Shown: one piece after another, positions 43,557-51,618 of the stretch | Position numbering within the stretch: the first letter of the stretch is position 1 | Layout: the number at the start of each line of letters is the position of its first letter | From: Mucilaginibacter kameinonensis | GTDB taxonomy: Bacteria > Bacteroidota > Bacteroidia > Sphingobacteriales > Sphingobacteriaceae | Assembly: GCF_003675385.1 (NCBI RefSeq) | Contig: NZ_RCWZ01000008.1 | Span: 97,965 to 161,964, forward strand | DNA: 64,000 bases | Reading direction: 5' to 3' | Notes under the pieces: model-generated | Database searches by the model: none | Seen by the model: the letters and a program-made list of their open reading frames with translations, nothing else | Told to the model about the DNA's origin: nothing | Translations under genes and position numbers: made by a program

Positions 43557-43564
43557 CAAATATA
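43557..43564 (-). promoter_or_regulatory. Candidate -7 box of the small RNA
   Basis: The minus strand reads TATATTTG, an exact TAnnTTTG match, in a gap where no coding gene starts. The -33 region is AT-rich without a clean TTTG. Confidence 0.4.
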
Positions 43565-43663
43565 TAAATATTCTATTAAATCTATATACTTAGTAGAATT
43601 TATTCATAAAACATTCATCTTTTATAAAAACCTCTTAGTTATCAGGCTCATTAATTTTTATTA

Positions 43664-46228
43664 TTAACGTTGGTCTGACTTATTGGAGCAAATCTTTTCG
43701 AAAGGAACAGGGTATTCTTCACCTAATGATTTTTCATATTCGGCACTAAACTCTTCGTATATTTTCCGGGCATGTTCAATACCCTTAGTTCGGCGCAGGG
43801 CTTTGAGTTTAAACTTAATGCCGATATCGTTAAATGGATCGATACTTAACACAACACGCGAAATTTCTAACGCTTTCTTATAATCCTGGGCATCATAAAC
43901 CTTTTTAATCACCGGCAAAATAACAGGCATCAGCGCTTCTTCGTAATCCTGTTTAAAGTCATCAAGCCATATTTCCAGGATATGCTGTAGCAGCCCGCCG
44001 CGGGAAACCAAATCAAAATGATTAAACACGGCCGGTTCAACGTTATTAGTTTGTTTGAGTGCATCTCTTACTACAAAGTAGTCGCAGTAAAAACCTTCTG
44101 TAATAATAAAACTATAGGTATCGTTCAAAAACGCGAGCTCAAGCCCCTCAATATCCGAGAGGATATTACGCAGGTGATTGATGGTTACGCCACGGATATT
44201 TTTGGTTTTAACCACATCTTTATCAGGCCAAAGTGTAGTCGAGATCTTTTTAGATACAACCCCATTTTTTTCTCGGCTGTTTAACAGAATGAGGATGAAC
44301 AACTGTTTAATCTTAGGGCTAAACAGGTAAGTAATATCCCGCTTATTCTTATCAAATACGGTGAACTCGCCTAACAGGTAAACCGCGTTGGCTTTATTAT
44401 CTACAACTACTTCGCTAACTTCTTCAACAATACTTTCTTCCGGAGCTGCAGGTGCAGATTCATCATCGGCCTTTTTCCTCCTTAGGAAAAACGCCACAAC
44501 ACCACCCAGTAAAATCAATGCAGATGCTCCACCCAGTACCCTGTACAAAGTAAAAGATTTACTTTTAGGCTGATGTGCGGCTGCAAACTCGGCCTGGCTT
44601 ACAGGTGGTGCAGTAAGCGCGAATATTTTTATGGTTGACCGGGATGGGGTTTCAAACTCTTGCGTTGTACAATAAAACACATCCTGTTTAGCGTTGTAAA
44701 ACAGGTTATGATCTGTTTCAATACGTTCAGATACCACTGGAATAGTGCCGCTTACCACCTGGTATGAACCATCTTTTATTGAAAATTTATACAGGCGCAA
44801 ACTTGTTTTTGGCCGCTCGTGCGGATAGCACAGCACGTAAAGAAACTGCTTATCTTTTGAAACAATGAGATTATTAGCCGGTACAAATGCTTCTTCATCG
44901 GGCTTGATCTCCCATAATTTTTTAATGGTATGATTGGCAAGATTTACCCTGTACAGGTCATAATAATGCATCCCTCCTACTACCTGGTTACCTGACTGAT
45001 TACCATATCCACCGAAGATATAAACAGCATTATTTTGATCGGCAGCACTCGACGCTGAGAAAAACCGGGGATTAATTACATCGCCGGTAAAGCTTTGTTT
45101 TTGCCAGTTATCGGTTACCTTATCGTATTCGAAAAAGTTATTATAGTATTTGAAAGACCCATAGCCACCAAACAGGTAAAAGTTATTGAAATCTTTATCG
45201 TAAAAAATGTTGTGGTGGTGCCTTTGTTCCATTATGGTAGATTTACCATAGTAATCCCAGTTAAGGCTATCAAGGTTGAAGGATGCAATACTCGGCGCCG
45301 GTTGCGAAGCACGGAGTACTTCATACAGATAACATTTATTCTCCTTAGGGTTTATGATACTCTTGCCCAAATGCAACGGCACTTCCAGCTTATTTTTAAA
45401 CGGTTTAGACCAGACCGCATCGCGTTCAACATCATAAAACATGAGCGAATCACTTTTGAAAATAAAGAACTGCTCATTTTTTTCATTAAAGTTGATACCA
45501 GCCACCTCATTAAAAATGTGTACAAACTTTTGCTTCCAATAATAGGATTCGTTGATAAGCCAGGCGGGGTTATCCACATAGCCCAAGTTGTCGCCATCGC
45601 TGTTAAAAACATCATTCCCGGCCCATTCATTAAGCGGAAAAGTATAGGTTTTATCATCATTGCTAACAACCAGGTTTTTAATGGCCATATTAGGCACATC
45701 TGAATAATGCTCGTTTTTACCAAACGTGATCTTAGCCTTTATTTTACCGGTAAAACCCAGTTCATTGGCCCGGTACCATTTCCCGTTTACCGAGATTCCT
45801 ACCTTATCGCCTTTCAAATCAAGATCAACAATAACCTTAAACCATTTACGCCTTTTCAGCAGCGCATTGGCAAGCGGAATGTTGAGCTTATTACTCCGGC
45901 TGTCAATATTAAAATTAAGGAACGAGCCCTGATCGTAAATAGCACTCAAACTATACGAGTTGCCCTTATCGTCGGTTAAATTTAAAATATAGCCAAGATG
46001 CTGGTTATCCCATAATGAAAGGTCAAACCCGATAACCAAACGATCATGAAAAGTAGGTAAATCTTCTTTAAAAACCTGGTACGAGGTGCGTTTGCTCATC
46101 AGGCTATCGTTTGAACCGAATTGTAAACCCTGCCCCATGCCTTTCATCGCGGGCAGCAGTAAAACAAAAAGCAATACAAGCTTATATGCCCTTTTGGAAA
46201 GCATTAAAACCTTACTTTTTTTTATCAT
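43664..46228 (-). CDS. Membrane-spanning Kelch/LamG sensor with cytoplasmic winged helix
   Basis: An 854-residue protein with an unusual plan. A signal peptide (to about residue 33) is followed by a concanavalin/LamG-like region (40-205), Kelch-type beta-propeller repeats (about 225-550; FYLFGGYGSF, VYIFGGYGN), one TM helix (about 563-580, ASALILLGGVVAFFL) and a cytoplasmic part. That part has an OmpR/SARP-like winged helix (612-715; VYLLGEFTVFDKNKRDITYLF) and a helical BTAD-like end. It would sense an extracytoplasmic ligand or protein and bind DNA directly. It diverges from the TolC-MacAB genes, its likely target. Confidence 0.82.
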   Translation of the reverse strand: MIKKSKVLMLSKRAYKLVLLFVLLLPAMKGMGQGLQFGSNDSLMSKRTSYQVFKEDLPTFHDRLVIGFDLSLWDNQHLGYILNLTDDKGNSYSLSAIYDQGSFLNFNIDSRSNKLNIPLANALLKRRKWFKVIVDLDLKGDKVGISVNGKWYRANELGFTGKIKAKITFGKNEHYSDVPNMAIKNLVVSNDDKTYTFPLNEWAGNDVFNSDGDNLGYVDNPAWLINESYYWKQKFVHIFNEVAGINFNEKNEQFFIFKSDSLMFYDVERDAVWSKPFKNKLEVPLHLGKSIINPKENKCYLYEVLRASQPAPSIASFNLDSLNWDYYGKSTIMEQRHHHNIFYDKDFNNFYLFGGYGSFKYYNNFFEYDKVTDNWQKQSFTGDVINPRFFSASSAADQNNAVYIFGGYGNQSGNQVVGGMHYYDLYRVNLANHTIKKLWEIKPDEEAFVPANNLIVSKDKQFLYVLCYPHERPKTSLRLYKFSIKDGSYQVVSGTIPVVSERIETDHNLFYNAKQDVFYCTTQEFETPSRSTIKIFALTAPPVSQAEFAAAHQPKSKSFTLYRVLGGASALILLGGVVAFFLRRKKADDESAPAAPEESIVEEVSEVVVDNKANAVYLLGEFTVFDKNKRDITYLFSPKIKQLFILILLNSREKNGVVSKKISTTLWPDKDVVKTKNIRGVTINHLRNILSDIEGLELAFLNDTYSFIITEGFYCDYFVVRDALKQTNNVEPAVFNHFDLVSRGGLLQHILEIWLDDFKQDYEEALMPVILPVIKKVYDAQDYKKALEISRVVLSIDPFNDIGIKFKLKALRRTKGIEHARKIYEEFSAEYEKSLGEEYPVPFEKICSNKSDQR

Positions 46229-46612
46229 TTACAATACATGTTTAAACTCGCTGATCGGGCAGCGCTGTAGGTTAGAATAATGTGCTAAAATATAGATTTT
46301 TTGGGTATCGGGCGATGTAGATTTTCATCATTTCGACTATGACTTATTGTACCGGCATTCATTTTATCAGCCCCCGAAACTCTTTTTTTATCTACCGTAA
46401 AAAACTTTTTACATAACCACACTAAACCCGCTTCAAATACGCTCAAAGGCGCTTTATTGGTTACAAACCTACTTATCAGCCACTTACAGTAATAAAAATA
46501 ATACATTACTTACGGGTGTAAGCGTAGTCATACTAAAACATTTTGCCCAAAGGCGATATTCTTACTTGCAAAATGAGCAGGTATTAGCCGCTACAGGTAT
46601 AATTTTAAAACT
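46229..46612. other. Divergent intergenic region between the Kelch regulator and tolC-like gene
   Basis: A 384 bp AT-rich gap. No RNA gene, convincing small protein or large repeat is seen. A minus-strand near-match TATATTTT lies at about 46285-46295, in reach of the regulator start, and TATAATTTT lies just upstream of the tolC-like ATG. Both are imperfect -7 boxes. The gap must hold both promoters and any regulator site. Confidence 0.4.
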
Positions 46613-47959
46613 ATGCCATTGAAAGTAAAACATATCATAACGTTCTTTTTTTTGCTCGCAGTCAGTTCGCAGCTCCGCGCGCAGGATAGCACGCTGGTTG
46701 GGCAATCACTTAAATGGGACCTGGCTAAGTGTATCGACTATGCCAAAAAGAACAACATCCAGATCAACTCGTTGCGTCTTTCGCAGCAAACCAGTCAGCA
46801 GGAGTATTTACTGGCCAAAGCCGCCCGCCTGCCCGATCTTTCGGCTACGGGGTCACAAACCTTTGCGCACGGCAATAATTTCAGCAATGGCGATAACGGC
46901 AGGCATTCGGGTTACAACGTTTCCGGCTCGTATGGCTTAAGTTCCAACGTAACGCTGTACAACGGCAGTTATATTAATAATAACATTTCTCAAAAAAACC
47001 TGCAGGTACAATCGGCTAACCTGAGTATTCTCCAGCAGGAAAATGATATAGTACTGCAGATAACCCAGGCTTATCTTACCGTACTGCTGGATAAGGAATC
47101 TGTTATTTATAACACCGATCTGCTCAGTACCACTCAGGCGCAGGTTAAATTACAGCAACAACGGTATAACGTGGGCAGCGTAGCCCGTAAGGACCTGATC
47201 CAGTTACAGGCACAACAAGCAACTGATCAATACACATTGGTTAATTCACAAAACGCCGTCCGTAATGATCTGCTTACCCTGAAACAATTACTGGTACTGC
47301 CAACCGATCTGAGTTTTGATATTATGAAGCCCGATACAGTGATGGCACCTATTGATAGTGTATCCTCCTTCCCTGAAGCCGAGCAAACAGCCCTGCAAAA
47401 TCGTCCCGAGGTTAAAAATGGTGAGTTAGGTGTTAAAATTGCACAATTTGACGTAGATAAAGCCAAAGCAGGTTATAAACCCACACTTACTGCCGGTGCT
47501 TCACTTAATACGGGGTATGCCAACGGACAAGGTGTTTCATTCGGCAACCAGATCAATAATAACTTTTATCAGCAACTTGGGGTCAATCTATCCATACCCA
47601 TATTCACCAAAAGGGTTGTTAAAACTCAGGTTGAAGAAGCCAGGATCAACGTCAAGCAATCGCAACTTGATCTGAAAAACACCAAGATCACACTTTCGCA
47701 AACTGTTGAGCGGGCTTACATCAATGTACAAAACGCGCGCAGCCAGTTTAGTGCCGCTGCCGAAGAATATAAATTCAGCAAGGAAAGCTACCGTATTGCC
47801 AGCGAACAACTTAAAGTTGGCGTAGCCAATACCGTCGACTTTTTGTTGCAGAAAAACCTGTTTGTACAGGCGCAGCAATCATTTGTGCAGGCCAAATATA
47901 ACGCCCTGCTCACATTAAAAATCTATGACTTTTACAGGGGAGTACCTATTACATTATAA
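46613..47959 (+). CDS. TolC-family outer-membrane channel
   Basis: A 448-residue outer-membrane efflux protein with a signal peptide (LKVKHIITFFFLLAVSSQLRAQ). Two OEP repeats with long coiled coils are visible: DLAKCIDYAKKNNIQINSLRLSQQ at the start of repeat 1 and QTALQNRPEVKNGELGVKIAQFDVDKA at the start of repeat 2. Trimers form the exit duct for a tripartite pump. It is the first gene of a four-gene operon with the adaptor, ATPase and permease (gaps 12, -1 and 12 bp). Confidence 0.93.
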   Translation: MPLKVKHIITFFFLLAVSSQLRAQDSTLVGQSLKWDLAKCIDYAKKNNIQINSLRLSQQTSQQEYLLAKAARLPDLSATGSQTFAHGNNFSNGDNGRHSGYNVSGSYGLSSNVTLYNGSYINNNISQKNLQVQSANLSILQQENDIVLQITQAYLTVLLDKESVIYNTDLLSTTQAQVKLQQQRYNVGSVARKDLIQLQAQQATDQYTLVNSQNAVRNDLLTLKQLLVLPTDLSFDIMKPDTVMAPIDSVSSFPEAEQTALQNRPEVKNGELGVKIAQFDVDKAKAGYKPTLTAGASLNTGYANGQGVSFGNQINNNFYQQLGVNLSIPIFTKRVVKTQVEEARINVKQSQLDLKNTKITLSQTVERAYINVQNARSQFSAAAEEYKFSKESYRIASEQLKVGVANTVDFLLQKNLFVQAQQSFVQAKYNALLTLKIYDFYRGVPITL

Positions 47960-47971
47960 TACCGGTTTATC

Positions 47972-49297
47972 ATGAAAAGCAGTTATAAAAATATACTCAT
48001 TATTGCAGGCATAGTGGTGGCACTGGTGCTCATCTGGTTCCTGTTCATCAGGAAAAAAGAGGAGCCTGTTGTGCTGCAAACTCAAAAGCCGGCTAAAGGT
48101 TATATAGCCCAAAGTGTAACCGCCACAGGCCGCATTGAGCCGGTTGATACTGTAACAGTAGGTACCCAGGTATCGGGCATTATTAAATATGTTTATGCCG
48201 ATTTCAATTCGAAAGTGAAGAAAGGCCAGCTTATTGCCGAGCTTGATAAATCGCTGTTACAGGCCACGCTTGACCAGGCAAGGGGAACGTTGCTTAATGC
48301 CCAAAGTCAGCTGGTATTTGCACAAAATAATTTCGGCAGGCAAAACTTATTATTTAAAACAGATGCTATTAGCAAGGCCGATTATGATACAGCCCTTAAT
48401 ACGTTGAACGCGGCAAAAGCCCAGGTTAAAAGCGCTGAAGCGCAGGTGCGTTCGGCAGAAAAGAATTTATCATATGCTGATATTTATTCGCCCATTGATG
48501 GTGTAGTGCTTAACCGAAATGTAAGCGTAGGCCAAACTGTTGCAGCAAGCTTTAGTACGCCAACGCTTTTTGTGCTGGCAAAAGATATCACCAAAATGGA
48601 AGTTGAAGCTAATGTTGATGAAGCTGACATCGGTGATGTAAAATCGGGCGACCGTGCTTCATTTACGGTAGATGCTTTTATTAACGACCAGTTTGCCGGT
48701 ACCGTAGAAGATATCAGGCTGCACCCATCGGTATCGTCAAACGTGGTTACTTACACCACCATTATCAATGCTCCTAATGACGATATGAAACTGAAACCCG
48801 GCATGACGGCAAGCATCATCATTTATACCAAGGAGGTGAATAATGCCCTGCTGATCCCGGCCAAAGCATTGAGCTTTACTCCCGATTCGGCATTAATGAA
48901 AGATTATGAGATAGTAGGTAAAGTAGGACATAAAGGGAACAAGAAAAGAAGTGGCGGACAAGGTGGAAATGCTTCATCAGGAAGCGGCGGAAACGGAGGT
49001 GCCAATGATAATTCTCAGGCATTGCATACTGCCAAAAGCCGCAAGGATAGCAGTGGCGTAAATAAACAAACGGCCATAGTGTGGGTATTGCAGGGTAAAA
49101 AGATAGTCCGCAAAAAAATCCAGACCGGTTTGAATGATAATACCCAGGTTGAAGTGCTTTCGGGCTTAACAGCTGATGACGCTGTAATCACTGGTGTTAC
49201 CGGCGGATCATCCGGTTCATCAACAGCAGCAGCTAAACCGGGGGCAAGTCCGTTTATGCCGCAAAGACCGCGTGGCGGAGGGGGAGGACGCCGGTAA
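47972..49297 (+). CDS. MacA-like periplasmic adaptor
   Basis: A 441-residue membrane-fusion protein with an N-terminal TM anchor (ILIIAGIVVALVLIWFLFI). A barrel-sandwich/lipoyl segment (GYIAQSVTATGRIEPVDTVTVGTQVSG), a helical hairpin (about 90-160) and the mirrored lipoyl half (LSYADIYSPIDGVVLNRNVSVGQTV) follow. A Gly/Ser/Asn-rich insertion (about 320-350) and a Gly/Pro/Arg-rich tail are unusual. It bridges the MacB-type permease and TolC. Its stop overlaps the ATPase start (TAATG). Confidence 0.93.
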   Translation: MKSSYKNILIIAGIVVALVLIWFLFIRKKEEPVVLQTQKPAKGYIAQSVTATGRIEPVDTVTVGTQVSGIIKYVYADFNSKVKKGQLIAELDKSLLQATLDQARGTLLNAQSQLVFAQNNFGRQNLLFKTDAISKADYDTALNTLNAAKAQVKSAEAQVRSAEKNLSYADIYSPIDGVVLNRNVSVGQTVAASFSTPTLFVLAKDITKMEVEANVDEADIGDVKSGDRASFTVDAFINDQFAGTVEDIRLHPSVSSNVVTYTTIINAPNDDMKLKPGMTASIIIYTKEVNNALLIPAKALSFTPDSALMKDYEIVGKVGHKGNKKRSGGQGGNASSGSGGNGGANDNSQALHTAKSRKDSSGVNKQTAIVWVLQGKKIVRKKIQTGLNDNTQVEVLSGLTADDAVITGVTGGSSGSSTAAAKPGASPFMPQRPRGGGGGRR

Positions 49298-50046
49298 TGA
49301 GCAAAAAGATTTTAGATATACGCGAACTGAAACGCGAGTTTCAGATGGGCAGCGAAACCGTTCGTGCGCTTAAAGGAATTTCTTTTGAAGTAGAAGCTGG
49401 TGAATTTGTAACCATCATGGGCAGCAGCGGCAGCGGCAAAACCACCCTGCTTAATATTTTAGGCTGTTTGGACAAACCCTCTATTGGTGATTATTTTTTG
49501 GATGGCGTAGATGTAAAAAAACTCTCGCGCGATGAGCTGGCACAATTACGCAACCGCAAAATAGGGTTCGTTTTCCAAGCCTATAACCTGCTGCCCCGTA
49601 CATCGGCATTAGAAAATGTGGAGCTGCCACTTTTATATAACAGGGAGATCAGCGTAAGTGAACGCCGCGACAGAGCCATCCACGCGCTGGAAGCCGTAAA
49701 ACTGGCCGAGCGCCTGGATCATACCCCAAGCCAGCTTTCGGGCGGGCAGCAGCAGCGTGTAGCCATTGCAAGGGCACTGGTGAACGAACCTGTAATGATC
49801 CTGGCCGATGAAGCTACTGGTAACCTGGACAGCCGTACATCGTACGAAATTATGTCGTTAATGCAGGAATTGAATTCGCAGCAGGGAAAAACCATTGTGT
49901 TTGTAACGCACGAGCCGGACATTGCCTCGTTCAGCAGCCGTACCATTCAATTACGTGATGGCAGGATCCAGAAGGACACCCGAAATACCGATCAGCGTTC
50001 GGCAAAAGAAGTACTTGCGGGCTTACCTATTACCGATGATTATTAA
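49297..50046 (+). CDS. ABC transporter ATP-binding protein, MacB/LolD type
   Basis: A 249-residue ABC ATPase. Walker A GSSGSGKTTLLN (about 46-57), the Q-loop region IGFVFQAYNLLPRTSALENVELPL, signature LSGGQQQRVAIARAL, Walker B VMILADEATGNLDS and the switch His in VFVTHEPDIA are all present. It powers the mechanotransmission-type permease encoded next. In E. coli MacB both parts are one protein; here they are separate. Confidence 0.95.
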   Translation: MSKKILDIRELKREFQMGSETVRALKGISFEVEAGEFVTIMGSSGSGKTTLLNILGCLDKPSIGDYFLDGVDVKKLSRDELAQLRNRKIGFVFQAYNLLPRTSALENVELPLLYNREISVSERRDRAIHALEAVKLAERLDHTPSQLSGGQQQRVAIARALVNEPVMILADEATGNLDSRTSYEIMSLMQELNSQQGKTIVFVTHEPDIASFSSRTIQLRDGRIQKDTRNTDQRSAKEVLAGLPITDDY

Positions 50047-50058
50047 AGCGAAGCAGCT

Positions 50059-51276
50059 ATGAATTTTTTTAACCTGATACGGATAGCTTACAAAGCCCTG
50101 CAACGCAACAAGCTGAGGGCCTTTTTAACCATGCTCGGGATCATCATCGGTGTAGCCTCCGTAATAGCGATGGTAGCTATCGGGCAGGGGTCAAAACAAA
50201 GTATCCACGACCAGCTATCCAGCATGGGCTCTAATATGATCACCGTGTTGCCAAGCAGTAACCTTAACGGCGGTGTGAGGATAGCCGGATCAAGCTTTCA
50301 AACCCTTACTCAAAAAGATATCGTGGCCTTAAAAAAGGCTCAGTATATCACCGAGCTATCTCCATCAATAACGTCAAAAGGACAGGCCATCAACGGCGCA
50401 TTAAACTGGCCTACAACTATTCAGGGTGTTAGTCCGGATTATTTAGATATCCGTAAACTAAGCCTGAAGGATGGTATAGCTTTTACGGAAGATGACATTT
50501 TAACTTCAGCCAAAGTTTGTTTGATCGGGCAGACAGTGATCGATAATTTATTCCCCAACGGCGAAAACCCGATAGGAAAAGTGATCCGCTTTAATAAAAT
50601 CCCTTTCCAGATCATTGGCATTCTTAACCCTAAAGGGCAAAACGCCTTCGGGCAGGATCAGGATGATATCTTGATAGCGCCTTATACCACTATTCAAAAA
50701 AGGATCCTGGCTACTATCTATTACCAAAATATCTATGCCTCGGCCGCCAGTGAGCAGGTAACCGATGCAGCCGTATCCGAAATGACGCAGATACTCCGCG
50801 ATTCGCACCGTTTACGCGACAGTGAGGATAATGATTTTACCGTTCGTACCCAGGCCGAGCTAATCAATACCTTGAGTTCAACCAGCGGCCTGCTCACAGT
50901 ATTACTTACGGTAATCGCGGGCATTTCGCTGGTGATAGGCGGTATAGGTATCATGAACATCATGTATGTTTCGGTAACGGAGCGCACCCGCGAGATAGGT
51001 CTGCGCATGTCTATCGGTGCTCGCGGAAAAGATATTATGCTCCAATTTTTAATGGAAGCTATCCTGATCAGTATTACAGGCGGTATTATTGGCGTGGTGC
51101 TTGGTATTGTATCATCAAACCTGGTTACGCTCACCTTATCATGGCCAACTATCGTATCTGAATCATCGGTGCTGCTGTCGTTTGTGGTTTGTGCCATTAC
51201 GGGGATTTTCTTTGGGTATTACCCGGCACAGAAAGCAGCAAGGTTGGATCCTATTGAGGCGTTGCGGTATGAATAG
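50059..51276 (+). CDS. ABC transporter permease, MacB type
   Basis: A 405-residue permease with four TM helices: TM1 near residues 20-42 (LRAFLTMLGIIIGVASVIAMVAIG), then a large periplasmic MacB_PCD domain (about 45-260). TM2-4 are in the C-terminal FtsX domain (LLTVLLTVIAGISLVIGGIGIMNIM, ILISITGGIIGVVLGIVSS, VLLSFVVCAITGIFFGYYPA). The terminal AARLDPIEALRYE is the hallmark of this family. With the three genes before it the product would export a peptide, glycolipid, siderophore or drug; the substrate is unknown. Confidence 0.95.
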   Translation: MNFFNLIRIAYKALQRNKLRAFLTMLGIIIGVASVIAMVAIGQGSKQSIHDQLSSMGSNMITVLPSSNLNGGVRIAGSSFQTLTQKDIVALKKAQYITELSPSITSKGQAINGALNWPTTIQGVSPDYLDIRKLSLKDGIAFTEDDILTSAKVCLIGQTVIDNLFPNGENPIGKVIRFNKIPFQIIGILNPKGQNAFGQDQDDILIAPYTTIQKRILATIYYQNIYASAASEQVTDAAVSEMTQILRDSHRLRDSEDNDFTVRTQAELINTLSSTSGLLTVLLTVIAGISLVIGGIGIMNIMYVSVTERTREIGLRMSIGARGKDIMLQFLMEAILISITGGIIGVVLGIVSSNLVTLTLSWPTIVSESSVLLSFVVCAITGIFFGYYPAQKAARLDPIEALRYE

Positions 51277-51298
51277 GCTTAATCGCACTCTCAATCAT

Positions 51299-51390
51299 GT
51301 CATTGCGAGCGAAGCGCGGCAATCTCGTAGCCAATGCGTGTCCGATATGCATAGCTACGAGATTGCTTCGTCGTTCCTCCTCGCAATGAC
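51299..51390. repeat. REP-like palindromic element, copy 2
   Basis: Begins GTCATTGCGAGCGAAGC and ends CTCGCAATGAC, with inner GGCAATCTCGTAGC and GCTACGAGATTGC arms. It is the same family as 27154-27277. It starts 22 bp after the permease stop codon, where it could stabilise the 3' end of the pump mRNA. Confidence 0.82.
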
Positions 51391-51416
51391 ATAACGTTAT
51401 ATGCCTAACGCAGCCG

Positions 51417-51460
51417 CTCGCGTCCTCGCGAGTAGCAACTATTTCCCGGCCTCCGGCCGG
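51417..51460. repeat. Pair of GC-rich hairpins
   Basis: CTCGCG-TCCT-CGCGAG (51417-51432) and CCGGCC-TCC-GGCCGG (51446-51460). The TCCT loop resembles hairpin 1 of the two-hairpin repeat at 55266. No U-run follows, so terminator function is doubtful. Confidence 0.5.
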
Positions 51461-51514
51461 TCTACACCATGCAAGTACTTCGCTAAATAAAATTTAACAC
51501 TTCCATCCACGACC

Positions 51515-51567
51515 AAATGTTAAATTTCAGCGATGAAATGTTAAATCTACAGTATAAAATGTTAAAT
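51515..51567 (+). promoter_or_regulatory. Three AAATGTTAAAT boxes at exact 21 bp period
   Basis: Identical 11 bp boxes at 51515, 51536 and 51557 repeat every 21 bp, two helical turns, so they face the same side of DNA. A reverse-orientation ATTTAACA lies at 51492. The last box ends 3 bp before a TTGC (51571) that could be the -33 element of the next promoter. Confidence 0.6.
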
Positions 51568-51570
51568 CGC

Positions 51571-51600
51571 TTGCATAACTAACCATTTAGTTATATTTTG
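51571..51600 (+). promoter_or_regulatory. Candidate promoter of the receptor-like barrel gene
   Basis: TTGC at 51571-51574, a 17 nt spacer and TATATTTTG at 51592-51600, which is one base longer than TAnnTTTG. The distance to the ATG at 51619 gives a leader of about 13 nt. Confidence 0.4.
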
Positions 51601-51618
51601 GCTTTCATAACGAACCTT

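Noticed and set aside
45095..45703. 202-codon plus-strand open frame antisense to the Kelch regulator
   Set aside because: The opposite strand encodes a coherent propeller domain; this frame is hydrophobic-basic noise without domain features.
46285..46506. 73-codon minus-strand frame in the regulator/tolC gap
   Set aside because: No signal, no helix pattern beyond chance composition, and it would occupy the divergent promoter region.
51515..51567. CRISPR array or iteron origin
   Set aside because: Only three 11 bp units with 10 bp between them, no Cas or replication genes nearby; an operator array next to a promoter explains it better.
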